In this document: positions 46,801 through 56,447 of the stretch, one piece after another | Layout of the letters: every line of letters begins with the position of its first letter | Numbering within the stretch: the first letter of the stretch is position 1 | Virus record (IMG/VR): IMGVR_UViG_3300014839_001411 | Location: 1-64,000 of that record | Source of the DNA: a virus | Direction: 5' to 3' (one strand) | Length of the DNA: 64,000 nt | Position numbers and translations under genes: made by a program | The notes under the pieces: generated by a model | Told to the model about the DNA's origin: nothing | The model's input: only the letters and a program-made list of their open reading frames with translations | Databases searched by the model: none

Positions 46801-49362
46801 GGCGGAGCGGTTCTCACCGAAGCAGATGCCTATGGAATGTCGCAGGCTTATCAGCAATCCTTAGCGGCTTATGGTGGCGGGTCTGTAACAGGAGCTCCCG
46901 CGTATGCTGGTCAAAAGTCGGTCGCTGCAAGCGAAAGCGGTAGGCTGGCTTATCAGGCTTACGGCGGTTTCGGCAATATCGGTTTCGGTATTGGCGGCGG
47001 AGCCATAGGTAATGGGTTAATTCAATTAGGCAATGCCGGCAAAATTGCGGCTGGCGCCGGAATTATGGCCGGAGCTGCCGCTTATGGAACGACCTTCCTT
47101 GGAGAGGGAGCTTTAGCCGGAGGGATGATTGGCACTGAAGGCGCGATTGGGGCGGCGGCTCTTCCTATTGGCATTGGTGTAGCCGCCGCGGTAGGTGCGC
47201 CATTGCTTGGTATGGCTGCCTTCAATGCGTTCACGGGCAATACTCCTGATACGGGTTTATCTCTCATGAATGTTGCTCGCACCGAAGCCATGGCTGGCGG
47301 TGAGATGTGGCAAGGTTCAACTAATGGGAACGTTGGTGAGTGGGGAATGGGTGTTCTTCGCACCATCAATCCTCTTGCAACCACTGGATCGCAGATCCAG
47401 GAGAACTTGTCGAAAGAGTACCCCGGGTTATCCAAGATCGAACAGTATAAACAGGCTCTTGGCCCTGCACTCACAAAACAGTTCCCACAAGCCGCTGCGT
47501 GGTTGGCTGGTTCAACCCCTCAAGAAGATCAAATTCAGGCATTGACTACAAAGATTGCTGCTGACACAGGTCAATCTGAACAGGCAATATCTGCTCAACT
47601 TCAACCGATCCAGTCAATGCTCGGAGGATTGGGAACCGCAAAACAAACTACTCTTGCAACTCAACTAGTAGACCTTTCTCAGGCGACCGGCCAGAACGAA
47701 GCCGGGGTTGCGGCCCAGATGGCTTCCTTGCGCGGCCTCGCTCCGGGCACAACGGGATATGCTTCTCTCGTACAACAGTATGCTGATATTGGTACGGGAC
47801 CATCTACCAACCAAGAACGTTTGAGCGCGCAGCTTCAAGCCCAGAGTGACGCTCAGGGTTTCTCTGAGTTCGCGCCTTACTTGCATGGCACGACCACTGA
47901 TGCTGCTTCGCTTTATTACAGCACAAAGATGACCATGCCGCAGGCGCAGCAATTCGCGTCCATTGCTTCAGCCGCGGCTTTGTCGCAGGGAAGTCAACTC
48001 TCCTTGGGTCAAGCCCTAAGTCTCGGGGCAGAAAGTCAGAACCTCGGAAAGTATTCAACTTCCGTTGGTTCGATGGCTTCTCAGCTTGACATGATGGGAA
48101 TTGGAAACTTCTCGCAAAACTACTCGCAACTCGGTGGATTGGTATCCAATGGTGCCAACGTTCCTGAGATGCAGCAGATCATGTCGGGCAATGCTTATGC
48201 CTGGTCTGCGTACGGAAGACAAGCCGGGATCGGCGCTGTTCAGACTATGCAAGCTAATGGCCTTGCCGAAGGTACGACCGATATATCTGGGCTGCTTCAA
48301 TTTGCACGTCAGCAACCGAATGGTCAGGCCGGATGGACGAACACGCAAGCCTTGTCATCTGCCGGCATTACAAACCCTGGTATTCAGCAGTCCTTGATAA
48401 CAGGCGGAGCCTGGCTGGCACAGACCACGCAGGAACAGACGCAACAAGGTTACCAGATGCAGGGTTATGGGATCCAACAGTCCCAACTCTCAAGTAATCT
48501 GGCGTACACCAATCAGTCCTTCGGCTTCCAACAGGAGCAGACGGGTATCCAGTGGGGAGCCACTCAGTACGGGTTTGGTTCATCGCAAACTCAGTTGAAC
48601 CTAAGTAATGAGGCGTTCGCACAGAACCTGTCTCTCTCCAGGCAGCAGAACGCTACCAGTTATGCCTACCAGACCTCCAGCGCCGCCTTCCAGCAAGGCA
48701 CTATCAAGGAGCAGGAACAGTTTTCTCGTCAGGACTATAACTTCGGTGTACAGATGAACCAACTTCAGTATGGTTGGAACCTCTCTGATGCGAACCTCGC
48801 TATTTCCCGCTCCACTGGCTTCGAGCGCGCGCAACTTGTAAAACAGCGCGACCGCATGGTGGAAAGCAATACCCTGAACGTCAATCACGCCGCTCAGGAC
48901 GAAAGTAACCAGGAAGATCTGTGGAAACGCGAAGATGCTCAGTATCAAAAACAAGTTGAGTACAACACCAAGATGCAGGCTTTGGAACTGGAGGCTTTCA
49001 ATAACGAAGAGAGCCAACACAAGAAGATGTCTGATCTTGACCAGAAGAACCTGGACGAACAGATCAAGGTTCAAACCGAACTTCATAATCTGGAACTTCA
49101 GATGCAAGCGGCTGCACATGCTCACGACATCGAGAGCCTGACATTCTCTCAGGAACAACTTGATCTGCAAATCAAGATCAACCAATCTGCTTTCACGTAT
49201 CAGCAGAACATGGAAGCCTTCACGCGTTTGCAGGCTACGCAGTCCGCTACATGGCAACAGATAACGTCTTATGCGCCCGCATGGAAAGCAATGATGGATG
49301 GTTGGCTGCGCTTTATGCAAAGCGCCGAAAACATCAGAATACCCAGTGGAGTAGGTCAATAA
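43894..49362 (+). CDS. Tape measure protein
   Basis: 1822 residues. N-terminal ~600 residues are Gly/Ser/Pro-rich with a domain around FHNYDPSKGSFGTHLIYSMRDAL that resembles sigma-factor region 2. Around 930-950 a Gly-rich linker (FGGRGGGPGGPSGGAGG), 1030-1120 hydrophobic Ala/Gly helices (membrane-inserting part), then repeats of Gln/Ala and a long coiled coil (1560-1800; e.g. EDLWKREDAQYQKQVEYN, HKKMSDLDQKNLDEQIK). Length predicts a long tail. Sets tail length and is ejected with DNA. Confidence 0.85.
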   Translation: MNHLKRFIRELQDNSTNVPFPLQQKAAEFIASAWNTRPDDAATQAMPASLGKELSVFGPASTIGEAENLILASHYGTMGELAQGVIHNPRSSMEVGDVFGVTTQAGLESFHNYDPSKGSFGTHLIYSMRDALKTSGRTSVPSGSDARLESISTDSFRDPSEDPAGYVSPWGGTTAPYGTPDGEQPSNTTWYQEFLQSLNGGSIPTGLYAPAGQGLMLGGQLNPRLSIHPFQGSQQVTVNDTDIREYASAVDSGVPLSAKPGLEDRVATSLRKLAGGLQGNDTVGGNALGYNMQQADREFYAQPFGMQEARGSTFGESIGSSENSVLQAQGTDTSMRSRTPELMEANAGNGQNFFDVSGGLRSLAATPSQMVSANMVHDIRVTGKMSRNPDGSLRAVSRVKYNEKFGDQLTQENRAGYAAANRVNPSDIDAWVASHGDLTSGVAGVPEEYVGQYRSYMENPGKSGSMRPFTEMPEPVHASAGIYAPAKNGGQPPVPPTPPVDLATPEPSDDGNFHGGSAKEAMAYIQNNHGDFVKNFLGTGETKMEDFKTWRAGLSEAQGASFDRAWGVVMQEKGIADKFGAPSEWHRAVVANGGWRGSAPKNTPEQFTQPVPETTSSLIDYAGRDHIAGITDDGMQRAAQNHVEPIQPVQASVPEPNVPLPVDFDVDPVSGNRHSANDYAPWERAAQNQGASVFGAGRGPSGAHTPSSNRVTAEYLADWKVNSADLSLRNTAGFHDERLGSAEVIAYDRNTKEPSSVHLTSDGQETLSAQGVSTAVSWAQQATGQALNSGALTDGMDANSASATMQKAVWRALDGIAKKYVDALGGDDPDLKLAAERRAVSIKTVAGKIAGSVTGNMREDLDQQGDDGRNRAIRLGKDTDLAQSAMNSNPEFASWVDGQPGGLNGVLNGPQRIINAGDDVFSVGGSSFGGRGGGPGGPSGGAGGRSIYQTPAGRFMMEMAMASYAWKDTGGAVLTEADAYGMSQAYQQSLAAYGGGSVTGAPAYAGQKSVAASESGRLAYQAYGGFGNIGFGIGGGAIGNGLIQLGNAGKIAAGAGIMAGAAAYGTTFLGEGALAGGMIGTEGAIGAAALPIGIGVAAAVGAPLLGMAAFNAFTGNTPDTGLSLMNVARTEAMAGGEMWQGSTNGNVGEWGMGVLRTINPLATTGSQIQENLSKEYPGLSKIEQYKQALGPALTKQFPQAAAWLAGSTPQEDQIQALTTKIAADTGQSEQAISAQLQPIQSMLGGLGTAKQTTLATQLVDLSQATGQNEAGVAAQMASLRGLAPGTTGYASLVQQYADIGTGPSTNQERLSAQLQAQSDAQGFSEFAPYLHGTTTDAASLYYSTKMTMPQAQQFASIASAAALSQGSQLSLGQALSLGAESQNLGKYSTSVGSMASQLDMMGIGNFSQNYSQLGGLVSNGANVPEMQQIMSGNAYAWSAYGRQAGIGAVQTMQANGLAEGTTDISGLLQFARQQPNGQAGWTNTQALSSAGITNPGIQQSLITGGAWLAQTTQEQTQQGYQMQGYGIQQSQLSSNLAYTNQSFGFQQEQTGIQWGATQYGFGSSQTQLNLSNEAFAQNLSLSRQQNATSYAYQTSSAAFQQGTIKEQEQFSRQDYNFGVQMNQLQYGWNLSDANLAISRSTGFERAQLVKQRDRMVESNTLNVNHAAQDESNQEDLWKREDAQYQKQVEYNTKMQALELEAFNNEESQHKKMSDLDQKNLDEQIKVQTELHNLELQMQAAAHAHDIESLTFSQEQLDLQIKINQSAFTYQQNMEAFTRLQATQSATWQQITSYAPAWKAMMDGWLRFMQSAENIRIPSGVGQ
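45412..45429. repeat. Dispersed 18-bp palindrome, variant
   Basis: CCTTCCGACGACGGAAAC, inside the tape measure gene. Confidence 0.6.
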
Positions 49363-49730
49363 TGAATGCTTACATTACGCTTGACGGCAAGCAATACGCC
49401 ACGATCCACAAACAATGGACACCCACACAAGACCGTCCCGTTGTGGTCAAGAAACTTCTATCGGGGAACCGAAACGTGACCTTTGGCCCGTCTTTATCTC
49501 CTCAATGGGCAGGCACGCTTTCCGTGCCTGTCACTCCAGCCACCGGATACGGGTCGGTTGCCGACCTGCGCACTACTTATGCAAAACTCAGCACACTTAC
49601 CTTTATTGATCACTACGGTGTGACTTACACCGTAGTGATTGATCGCCATGTTGGAGAAGCCTCGCTTACTCCAATGTGGGATGCCAGCACAAATATGTTT
49701 CAGATCAACATCACGTTGGTGCAAATCTAA
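49362..49730 (+). CDS. Distal tail-like protein
   Basis: 122 residues beginning MNAYITLDGKQYATIHKQWTP, beta-rich, with TLSVPVTPATGYGSVADLRTTY. The position after the tape measure suggests a distal tail/baseplate hub piece. Overlaps the next start by one base. Confidence 0.5.
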   Translation: MNAYITLDGKQYATIHKQWTPTQDRPVVVKKLLSGNRNVTFGPSLSPQWAGTLSVPVTPATGYGSVADLRTTYAKLSTLTFIDHYGVTYTVVIDRHVGEASLTPMWDASTNMFQINITLVQI

Positions 49731-52700
49731 TGAAACCAGGAATGTCATCCCTTCTTTCTCTTATTCCCAAACCGAAAACCGTGGGGGCTCGGGTGACTTT
49801 TCGTTCCAAGAGACCGGCGTTCTCAAATGTTGCGCTGACGGACAGTCTTGGGATCACCGACCCGACCCTGATCGATAGTTGCGTTTATGGAACTGGAATT
49901 CTGCGCGTCGTAAACAACCCCGCCAACAACCATCTCTACACTCAGAACATCACGAGTATTTCCAGTGCGTGGCCGGCATGGGTAGACAGCGGGATCATCC
50001 TTTTGACTGGATCAAATCCCGGAGTAGAGGCTGGTTACGTGTGGTACCAGAAGTCCGACAACACCATCAATTATCGAAACTTTGCCGCCTTTACAATCGA
50101 GGTTTCTGCTTCCATCAGTTATGCCTATCCAGCCGTACTGGCTCCAGTGACTGTAACGACTTGCTACGCGTTCTATTACGCCACTCGATGGAATATCGCC
50201 TACATTGCCTCGGGCGTTTCGACTGTCTGGGCCGGCGGAGTTTTTGGGATAAAGTCGACTACTGACCAGTTCGACGCAGTTACCACCACTGACCAATTCG
50301 GAAATGCCGTCGACTATGTGTACTACCAGGACTTGGATGCGGGCCGCGTGATTGAACTCTCGTATCGGCCAACCACCTACACTTGGGGCCAACCCCGTTC
50401 GATCATTGCCATCGATGCCATCAATGCTCTATACGGCTTGAAGCTGTATGGCGCCAGTCTGATCAATGGTATGTCGGTTGTAACTGGCCGCCTTACCCGT
50501 ACCAGCGACGGAGACCCGGTTTCCATGGATGTCTACCTCATAGGCCCGGAGATATACACCCTGGGGCGGGATATGTTCATTTCGGCCACACAGGTCGGCG
50601 GGAAACTTCTCTTGGTTGGCACGCAACTCGTGACTGCTGGATGTGCCCAGTATGCTCTGGCGACAGCCACGAACTTGTTTGGCGTCGATACGGCAAGTCT
50701 CAAACTGGCGACGTCGGATATCGTGAACTTGAACCTGGTGGAAAGCGAGAACCGCAGTTCCACGCTTCAACTCACCATGTCGCCTGCACTTTACCCGCAC
50801 GCAGCCCTAGTCAGAGGAGCCGAAGTGATCCTCGAAGTTTCCTACAACGGAAACTATGGCGTCGCCTTGACTGGCGAGATCGACCGTATCCTTTTCTCTC
50901 GAGGCGAAGGACAAGACTTGGTCGTTTATATTACCTCCACGTCCACCAAACGTCTGGCCGGCTGGCAGCCCGACCAGGGGATTTATATCCCATCCCAAAC
51001 CACCGCCATTGGCGCTGCGTCTGACCTCACTCAATTCGTTGAGGACGATGGTGGCGTCATGCAAATCTGCGGGACATTCCAAACTGGCAAGGGTACGATT
51101 TATAACGATACAGACGCCGGCTGGACCTACACCGGCGCGTGGGGCACAGATGCTACTCAAGGATGGAACCCTGTTACTGGAGTATACGGTGCTTCCGTTC
51201 ATTACAACAATACTTATACTGGTACGCAGACCGCTGTGTTTGTTTTCACAGGAGTAGGTTTTATTTTCTACTACACCAAACTGAACAATCGCGACAAAAT
51301 TAAGGTCAAAGTTGATGGAGTAGCAGTCGCCACTGTAGATGCTAATAACGGTAGTTCAACTCCCGTGCAAGGATCTTATGTCAGTAGCGTTTTCGCGTAT
51401 GGTTCTCATACTGTGACGATTACTCATGGAAGTGTTTCTGGACAATACATCGATGTTGACGCCATCGAAATATTCACTTTACCAACCAACGCGGTGGCTC
51501 CTGGGAATTTCAATCAATGGAATATGATGTACACCGCTTGCAATTCATCGCGCGGTGGTGTTATGCGCGCGCGTTTTTACAACGAAGCCATTACAGACCT
51601 GACCACCCACAACCCGCGTTTCGGTGTCGGTCTTAACTACTATCGTGAATGCGCCTCAGATGCTGCCACTCGTCTTGGTGTGAACTATGACAAAGTTGGC
51701 CCAAACCAGCTTCAGTACAACGGCCTTGTGGCGATTTACAGCCGCAATGAAGCTGGCGGTTCCGAAGGTGTCGCTCTGTACGACTGGAAAGCCAACGTTA
51801 TGACTTCTTTGGCTACCAGGACCCTTACAGCCGCGAAGGGCGCCATGATCTGGTTCCAGATGTACTTTGTGGAAGGCGTCGTCAAGGTAGACTATCAAGT
51901 AGACGGCGCAACCACGTGGACAAATCTGATCTCTTATTCGTACAACAGTTCCAGTCCATGGGCTAATCAAAACCTTGGGCATGGTTTCATTGTGATGCAG
52001 CAACAATTAACCAAATCTGTTAATTCCTATGAATTTGGAAGTGCAGATATGGTAATGGGTTTGTCCAGTATCAGTTCTCTTCCATCCTCTGGCAGTTTGA
52101 TGGTGGATCAAGAAATATTGTCTTACACATCGAAAACTGCGTTTACAGACGCGTCTCTTGTGGCGTCTACGTACCCGATAGCAAACTGGCAGGCGTTTCG
52201 TTTGATCCCAGGAAATGGTGCAAGCACTGCTTATCCGTGGATCCCTGTATATGGATATCGATCCTATGGATCGAACGCCCTGCTCGGCGCAGCCATAATT
52301 TTTGTTGGATTGAGACGGTCAATTCAATGCCAACTTTTCGATCCGGTAAGTAACTACAACGCTCCCAATCTGACCCTTTGGTATCCGAACAGTTTTACTT
52401 ATTATCCTGGGTGGTTGATGGACATCAACGATACAACCAAAGGTTTTTGGGGTCCCTTGAACGGCTGGAGTGGATCATACGAATATTACCAGTTGTATTA
52501 CTTCAACGAAGACCCCACTTCGTTTATTCCGACCGATGGTGTCACTAACTATCAAGGTCTTTCTAATATACCCTACTTGCTAAAGCAGAGCGTTCGGATT
52601 GCACCCGGCGTCAATATTTCTGCGCGTGGAGTATCCGGTACGTCTGCTATCGAACACGATAACGGGAAAGCATATTTAGTTATTCCTACTCAGCTTTATT

Positions 52701-53812
52701 GCAACCAAATTGAGTATTTCACACAAGACGAAGATGTTTCGCTTGGAGATGCTCTCCAGCATGTGATTGGGCAGACTGGCGGAAAAGCAGAACAAAACTT
52801 TCTTATCGACCAGGATCAGATTGGCGCCGCAGGCACCTGGACGAATGTCCAAATTTCTGATACCAGCCTGATCAACTTTATCGCCGAGGCGTCAATCCCT
52901 ACTTTGGCGAACAACGTCGCAGTAGGGATGGCGTTTCGCTCGCCAACTCCTGTCCCAGTGAGTGCCTGTCCAGTGAATGGATACTGGCTGTCCTTGACTT
53001 ACAACGGAACAAGTTCTCTGATTTCTCTCTATTCTTATGTTTCGAGCGCGCAGACCCTGCTCAAGCAATACACCATTTCGTCTCTTGTTCAGGCCGGGAG
53101 ACTGAAGGTCTCGCTTCACGCAAATGTGATCTCCGTCTGGCTGGACCATAAGTTCCTGTTTTCTTTCAACGACAGCACCTATACCGCCGGAGCCTACAAG
53201 GCGTTCACGATCTACAATCCCGGCGGCTCACCCACAAGCGCCTGCCACTTCTTGTATTCGGAAATCAACGATCTTCTCGCGGACATTACAGTTGGGACGC
53301 GAGGAAATGGGATGCAATGCCTGGATGATATGACCAATAACCGCCGCGTATATTTCCGCTCAAACGCCGATGGCAGCATGTTCTTCTGGAAAATGCCAAT
53401 TGCTGGCGGGACGCTCCCCGACATCGTGGTTTCAGCCCAGCACGAGATCGACGATACACGTATAACCCGCATGCGCCTGGAGGGACTAGACGTGGTGGAG
53501 ACGGCTGACTTCGACGGACTTTCCGCCGTCGGAAACATCTTCGAGGACGATAGTTCTTACTACTCCAATTCCGTACTGGACGAAATGGGTGAGGCTGCCT
53601 ATTATCTCAACGCTTCGAGACAGCGTTCGGAGTTCTGGAACCTAGATACGGTTTTTCACCCGGCTCTTCAGCCAGGCGATCTGGTGAGTGTTCCCATCGC
53701 GTCCGAGCCCGGGACACCGATCAGTATGGGAATTATGAGTACCCAGTTAACTCTTGGTTTCAATGGCGATACGTTCGATATCTCATCTTTGGTTCAAGGA
53801 TTTACCGCATGA
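49730..53812 (+). CDS. Large tail tip/hub protein with carbohydrate-binding-like section
   Basis: 1360 residues, beta-rich. A segment near 500-600 (IFYYTKLNNRDKIKVKVDGVAVATVDANNG ... TVTITHGSVSG) resembles a CBM-like jelly roll. The C-terminal 150 residues (SRQRSEFWNLDTVFHPALQPGDLVSVPI) look like a hub domain. It probably forms the host-contacting tip. Two palindrome copies lie in it (50837-50854, 53519-53536). Confidence 0.6.
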   Translation: MKPGMSSLLSLIPKPKTVGARVTFRSKRPAFSNVALTDSLGITDPTLIDSCVYGTGILRVVNNPANNHLYTQNITSISSAWPAWVDSGIILLTGSNPGVEAGYVWYQKSDNTINYRNFAAFTIEVSASISYAYPAVLAPVTVTTCYAFYYATRWNIAYIASGVSTVWAGGVFGIKSTTDQFDAVTTTDQFGNAVDYVYYQDLDAGRVIELSYRPTTYTWGQPRSIIAIDAINALYGLKLYGASLINGMSVVTGRLTRTSDGDPVSMDVYLIGPEIYTLGRDMFISATQVGGKLLLVGTQLVTAGCAQYALATATNLFGVDTASLKLATSDIVNLNLVESENRSSTLQLTMSPALYPHAALVRGAEVILEVSYNGNYGVALTGEIDRILFSRGEGQDLVVYITSTSTKRLAGWQPDQGIYIPSQTTAIGAASDLTQFVEDDGGVMQICGTFQTGKGTIYNDTDAGWTYTGAWGTDATQGWNPVTGVYGASVHYNNTYTGTQTAVFVFTGVGFIFYYTKLNNRDKIKVKVDGVAVATVDANNGSSTPVQGSYVSSVFAYGSHTVTITHGSVSGQYIDVDAIEIFTLPTNAVAPGNFNQWNMMYTACNSSRGGVMRARFYNEAITDLTTHNPRFGVGLNYYRECASDAATRLGVNYDKVGPNQLQYNGLVAIYSRNEAGGSEGVALYDWKANVMTSLATRTLTAAKGAMIWFQMYFVEGVVKVDYQVDGATTWTNLISYSYNSSSPWANQNLGHGFIVMQQQLTKSVNSYEFGSADMVMGLSSISSLPSSGSLMVDQEILSYTSKTAFTDASLVASTYPIANWQAFRLIPGNGASTAYPWIPVYGYRSYGSNALLGAAIIFVGLRRSIQCQLFDPVSNYNAPNLTLWYPNSFTYYPGWLMDINDTTKGFWGPLNGWSGSYEYYQLYYFNEDPTSFIPTDGVTNYQGLSNIPYLLKQSVRIAPGVNISARGVSGTSAIEHDNGKAYLVIPTQLYCNQIEYFTQDEDVSLGDALQHVIGQTGGKAEQNFLIDQDQIGAAGTWTNVQISDTSLINFIAEASIPTLANNVAVGMAFRSPTPVPVSACPVNGYWLSLTYNGTSSLISLYSYVSSAQTLLKQYTISSLVQAGRLKVSLHANVISVWLDHKFLFSFNDSTYTAGAYKAFTIYNPGGSPTSACHFLYSEINDLLADITVGTRGNGMQCLDDMTNNRRVYFRSNADGSMFFWKMPIAGGTLPDIVVSAQHEIDDTRITRMRLEGLDVVETADFDGLSAVGNIFEDDSSYYSNSVLDEMGEAAYYLNASRQRSEFWNLDTVFHPALQPGDLVSVPIASEPGTPISMGIMSTQLTLGFNGDTFDISSLVQGFTA
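50837..50854. repeat. Dispersed 18-bp palindrome
   Basis: GTTTCCTACAACGGAAAC, inside the tail tip gene. Confidence 0.6.
53519..53536. repeat. Dispersed 18-bp palindrome
   Basis: CTTTCCGCCGTCGGAAAC, inside the tail tip gene. Confidence 0.7.
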
Positions 53813-54252
53813 GCGACTTATACGCAAACCTAAAGAAATTCGCAGATACTCAGGACAAGAACCGGCCCAGCAAGGGGACGGTCTTTGCTATTGACGGCAT
53901 CACGGTGGACGTCTTTATCATGGCGCATTCGACTGTTCTGCGCCATGTTCAAACGATTGGCGTGGCAACGGCTATAGGCCAACCCGTGACCCTTTCCTGG
54001 GACAACGGAGTACCAACCGCTCACATTGTCGGGGCAACCGCCCCTTCCCCAATCGTCCAGAACAACATCCTTACCAACCCTTCCTCTCAAGGCGCCCCAT
54101 CAACGGGTGATGTGGACATGGGCAACTACAAGATCGTCAATCTGGCTGCGCCAGTCAGTCCAAACGATGCGGTCAATAAACAATATACAGACAATTACGC
54201 CACCGGCATTCAACCGGCGATCAAGTGGATCATGTCTCAAACTTATATCTAA
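53809..54252 (+). CDS. Tail fibre connector-like protein
   Basis: 147 residues. The N-terminal part looks like an OB/baseplate domain; the ending DMGNYKIVNLAAPVSPNDAVNKQYTDN is the familiar tail-fibre motif ('MGNxKIxNLxxPxxxxDAVNKxYVD'). ATGA overlap upstream. Confidence 0.65.
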   Translation: MSDLYANLKKFADTQDKNRPSKGTVFAIDGITVDVFIMAHSTVLRHVQTIGVATAIGQPVTLSWDNGVPTAHIVGATAPSPIVQNNILTNPSSQGAPSTGDVDMGNYKIVNLAAPVSPNDAVNKQYTDNYATGIQPAIKWIMSQTYI

Positions 54253-54261
54253 GGATCAACT

Positions 54262-54657
54262 ATGGCCCCTAACATTACTCCTGTTTTTGTTCTAATGCCC
54301 GCTTTACATATTGGAACGTTTAATACAGCCAACACCGGACGCGATGGCACGGGCACTATTCAATCCATGGTGACTGGATCGGCAAATGGCAATCGCGTCA
54401 AAAAGATCACGGTTCGCGCTTTGGCTACTACAGCCGCCGGGATGATCCGGTACTGGGTAAACGATGGTTCTGGTTGGAAATTGTGGATGGAAATTCCAGT
54501 TACAGCTATTACCGCATCGGATCACGTGGCCGCCTGGGGCAACCAACTCCTTCTTCAAGGCGAGAATGCCCTTGTGCTGCCCACTAGTTACTCTCTGGGC
54601 GTTTCTACAGAGAAGGCTGTTGCATTCAGCTATGTCGTAGAAAGTGGTACTTACTAA
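54262..54657 (+). CDS. Hypothetical tail-region protein
   Basis: 131 residues, beta-rich (VKKITVRALATTAAGMIRYWVNDG). Probably a small fibre or baseplate protein by position. Not recognised. Confidence 0.5.
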   Translation: MAPNITPVFVLMPALHIGTFNTANTGRDGTGTIQSMVTGSANGNRVKKITVRALATTAAGMIRYWVNDGSGWKLWMEIPVTAITASDHVAAWGNQLLLQGENALVLPTSYSLGVSTEKAVAFSYVVESGTY

Positions 54658-55893
54658 ATGAACACAGGATTTCAATTCGCTCTAGGCCAAAACCAGGGCG
54701 CCTGGTACGGTACAGGCGACCCAATGGACGCCGTGAACACGCAAGCTTCCGGCGTCGGAATGTGTAATCCTGGAGTTATCACAAATTCTTCCGGGATGAT
54801 CTACAACAACTTCAACTTCCAAAACGGTCTCCAGACCATGGGGATCGACAATGTTACATCCACCTTCATGCTGGGTTCGGACATCAGTGCACCTGCTACA
54901 ACGTCTTTTCTGGTGACGGGTTCTCAGCTTATATACAACGGAGAGACCCTCTCCGGCGGAGATGTTCTCTTTGGCGACAATACTGCCGGAAAAGCCAACA
55001 TGCACTGGAATTCAATGGCGGGGCAATTGGAGTTTCGAGGCGGGACTACCGTCAATGCCTATGTAGATGTAGATGGGAGTATCAAGGCTGCCGGTGGTGC
55101 TTTGACACTGAATGCGACTGGCTTGACTATTCAGTCCGGTATAGGTTCTCATCATAATATCGCGTGGGTTGAAGCCGGAAGCGGGAACACACTACTGTAC
55201 ATCAATTCTCAGCAGTCTTCTTCGTACTCCGATGCCTATTTTATGGTGTCGGCAGACCCATCTGGGTTTATGGCAAACGCCTCCATGGTACTCCGTGCTT
55301 CTGCGCAAGACGCAAGAAACGCCAATATCAATATGATAGCAATCAACGGAACCAGCACATCGATTTCGTTAGATGCCGATTTTGTTGGCATAAACACATT
55401 GTCTCCTTCTAAAAACCTGGATGTTAACGGTACGATGGGCGTGTCGGGTACTGCTACTCATAGCGGAGACTTGGTTGCTAATGGCAAATTCCCGGTTCGC
55501 ATAATATTGTTTACAGGATGCGGCAACGCAACTGTTCCTAATGGGGCAACATATTCCGCTGGCCCTGGATCTGGAACTATATCCGCGACGATTACCAATA
55601 ATCTACTCAGCTCCTTTCCCGGAACCCTGATTGTGGATCGTGCTTATGTTCAAACCGCAACGTCACAGCCGTCAAGCGGATCTCTTGTTATTTCCGTTGC
55701 GCTCGCCGGCGTCACCTCTTCTATAAGCATTACTGTTCCTGCCGGCTCAGCAAGTGGAAATTACTACGATATTTCCCACACTGGAGGCTGGGCATCCGGT
55801 ACCGGTTTTTACTGGATACTTCAGAACAACGCAACTGCCGCGAGTTGCCAAATTCGCAGCATCTCGACGAGTGCATATTCTACAAGCATGTAA
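54658..55893 (+). CDS. Putative tail fibre
   Basis: 411 residues, rich in Gly, Ser, Asn and Thr, with repetitive beta-prism/fibre-like composition (KNLDVNGTMGVSGTATHSGDLVANGKFPVRI). The C-terminal 110 residues look like a receptor-binding head. A palindrome copy is at 54745-54762. Starts right at the stop of the upstream gene. Confidence 0.6.
   Translation: MNTGFQFALGQNQGAWYGTGDPMDAVNTQASGVGMCNPGVITNSSGMIYNNFNFQNGLQTMGIDNVTSTFMLGSDISAPATTSFLVTGSQLIYNGETLSGGDVLFGDNTAGKANMHWNSMAGQLEFRGGTTVNAYVDVDGSIKAAGGALTLNATGLTIQSGIGSHHNIAWVEAGSGNTLLYINSQQSSSYSDAYFMVSADPSGFMANASMVLRASAQDARNANINMIAINGTSTSISLDADFVGINTLSPSKNLDVNGTMGVSGTATHSGDLVANGKFPVRIILFTGCGNATVPNGATYSAGPGSGTISATITNNLLSSFPGTLIVDRAYVQTATSQPSSGSLVISVALAGVTSSISITVPAGSASGNYYDISHTGGWASGTGFYWILQNNATAASCQIRSISTSAYSTSM
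54745..54762. repeat. Dispersed 18-bp palindrome, variant
   Basis: GCTTCCGGCGTCGGAATG, inside the fibre gene. Confidence 0.5.
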
Positions 55894-55902
55894 GGAGACA
55901 AA

Positions 55903-56097
55903 ATGTCAGATCCAAATTTCTATCAAACCGTGAAAGTTGGCGACGAGGTTTATTGTGGAGACGCCCACTACGGTGGCGTTCCATTGGTGTACAAAGTCAT
56001 TGAAATCAACGGGAACGAATATCACTTGCTTGATACAGTGAACGGTCACACGGTCTTTATTCCGGATGACCCAACTCAAATCAAACCTATCAAATAA
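55903..56097 (+). CDS. Hypothetical small protein
   Basis: 64 residues, SH3-like by eye (VGDEVYCGDAHYGGVPLVYKVIEINGNEYHLLD). RBS AAGGAGACAAA. Unknown. Confidence 0.55.
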   Translation: MSDPNFYQTVKVGDEVYCGDAHYGGVPLVYKVIEINGNEYHLLDTVNGHTVFIPDDPTQIKPIK

Positions 56098-56108
56098 CGG
56101 AGACGCAC

Positions 56109-56423
56109 ATGAAAAAAAATCTGAACCAACCCATTGTAAATCTTGAAGACAAGCCGATTGTCGATCCCGAACGCGAGGGTTCGCCCTCGTTGACGCTGGC
56201 GCATGTTTGCATGAATGCTTTGCTTTCAAGGAAGCCCAATGAGACGATTTCAGGAGAAGAACAAGTCCGGCGCATGGGTTTCGCTCTTCGCATCAAAGCC
56301 GCCGAGAAAGATAATGTTTTGATCGACCTGACAAGCGAGGAAGTTGTGTTACTCAAAACTCAGATTGTCATCATTTACAACACGTTGATCACCGCTCGAT
56401 GCTTGGTTATGCTGGAAGAATAA
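56109..56423 (+). CDS. Hypothetical protein
   Basis: 104 residues, helical, with RIKAAEKDNVLIDLTSEEVVLLKTQIV, resembling small regulatory or scaffold-like phage proteins; the family is not recognised. RBS CGGAGACGC. Confidence 0.5.
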   Translation: MKKNLNQPIVNLEDKPIVDPEREGSPSLTLAHVCMNALLSRKPNETISGEEQVRRMGFALRIKAAEKDNVLIDLTSEEVVLLKTQIVIIYNTLITARCLVMLEE

Positions 56424-56447
56424 ATATCTTATTGGTAGGAGTATATT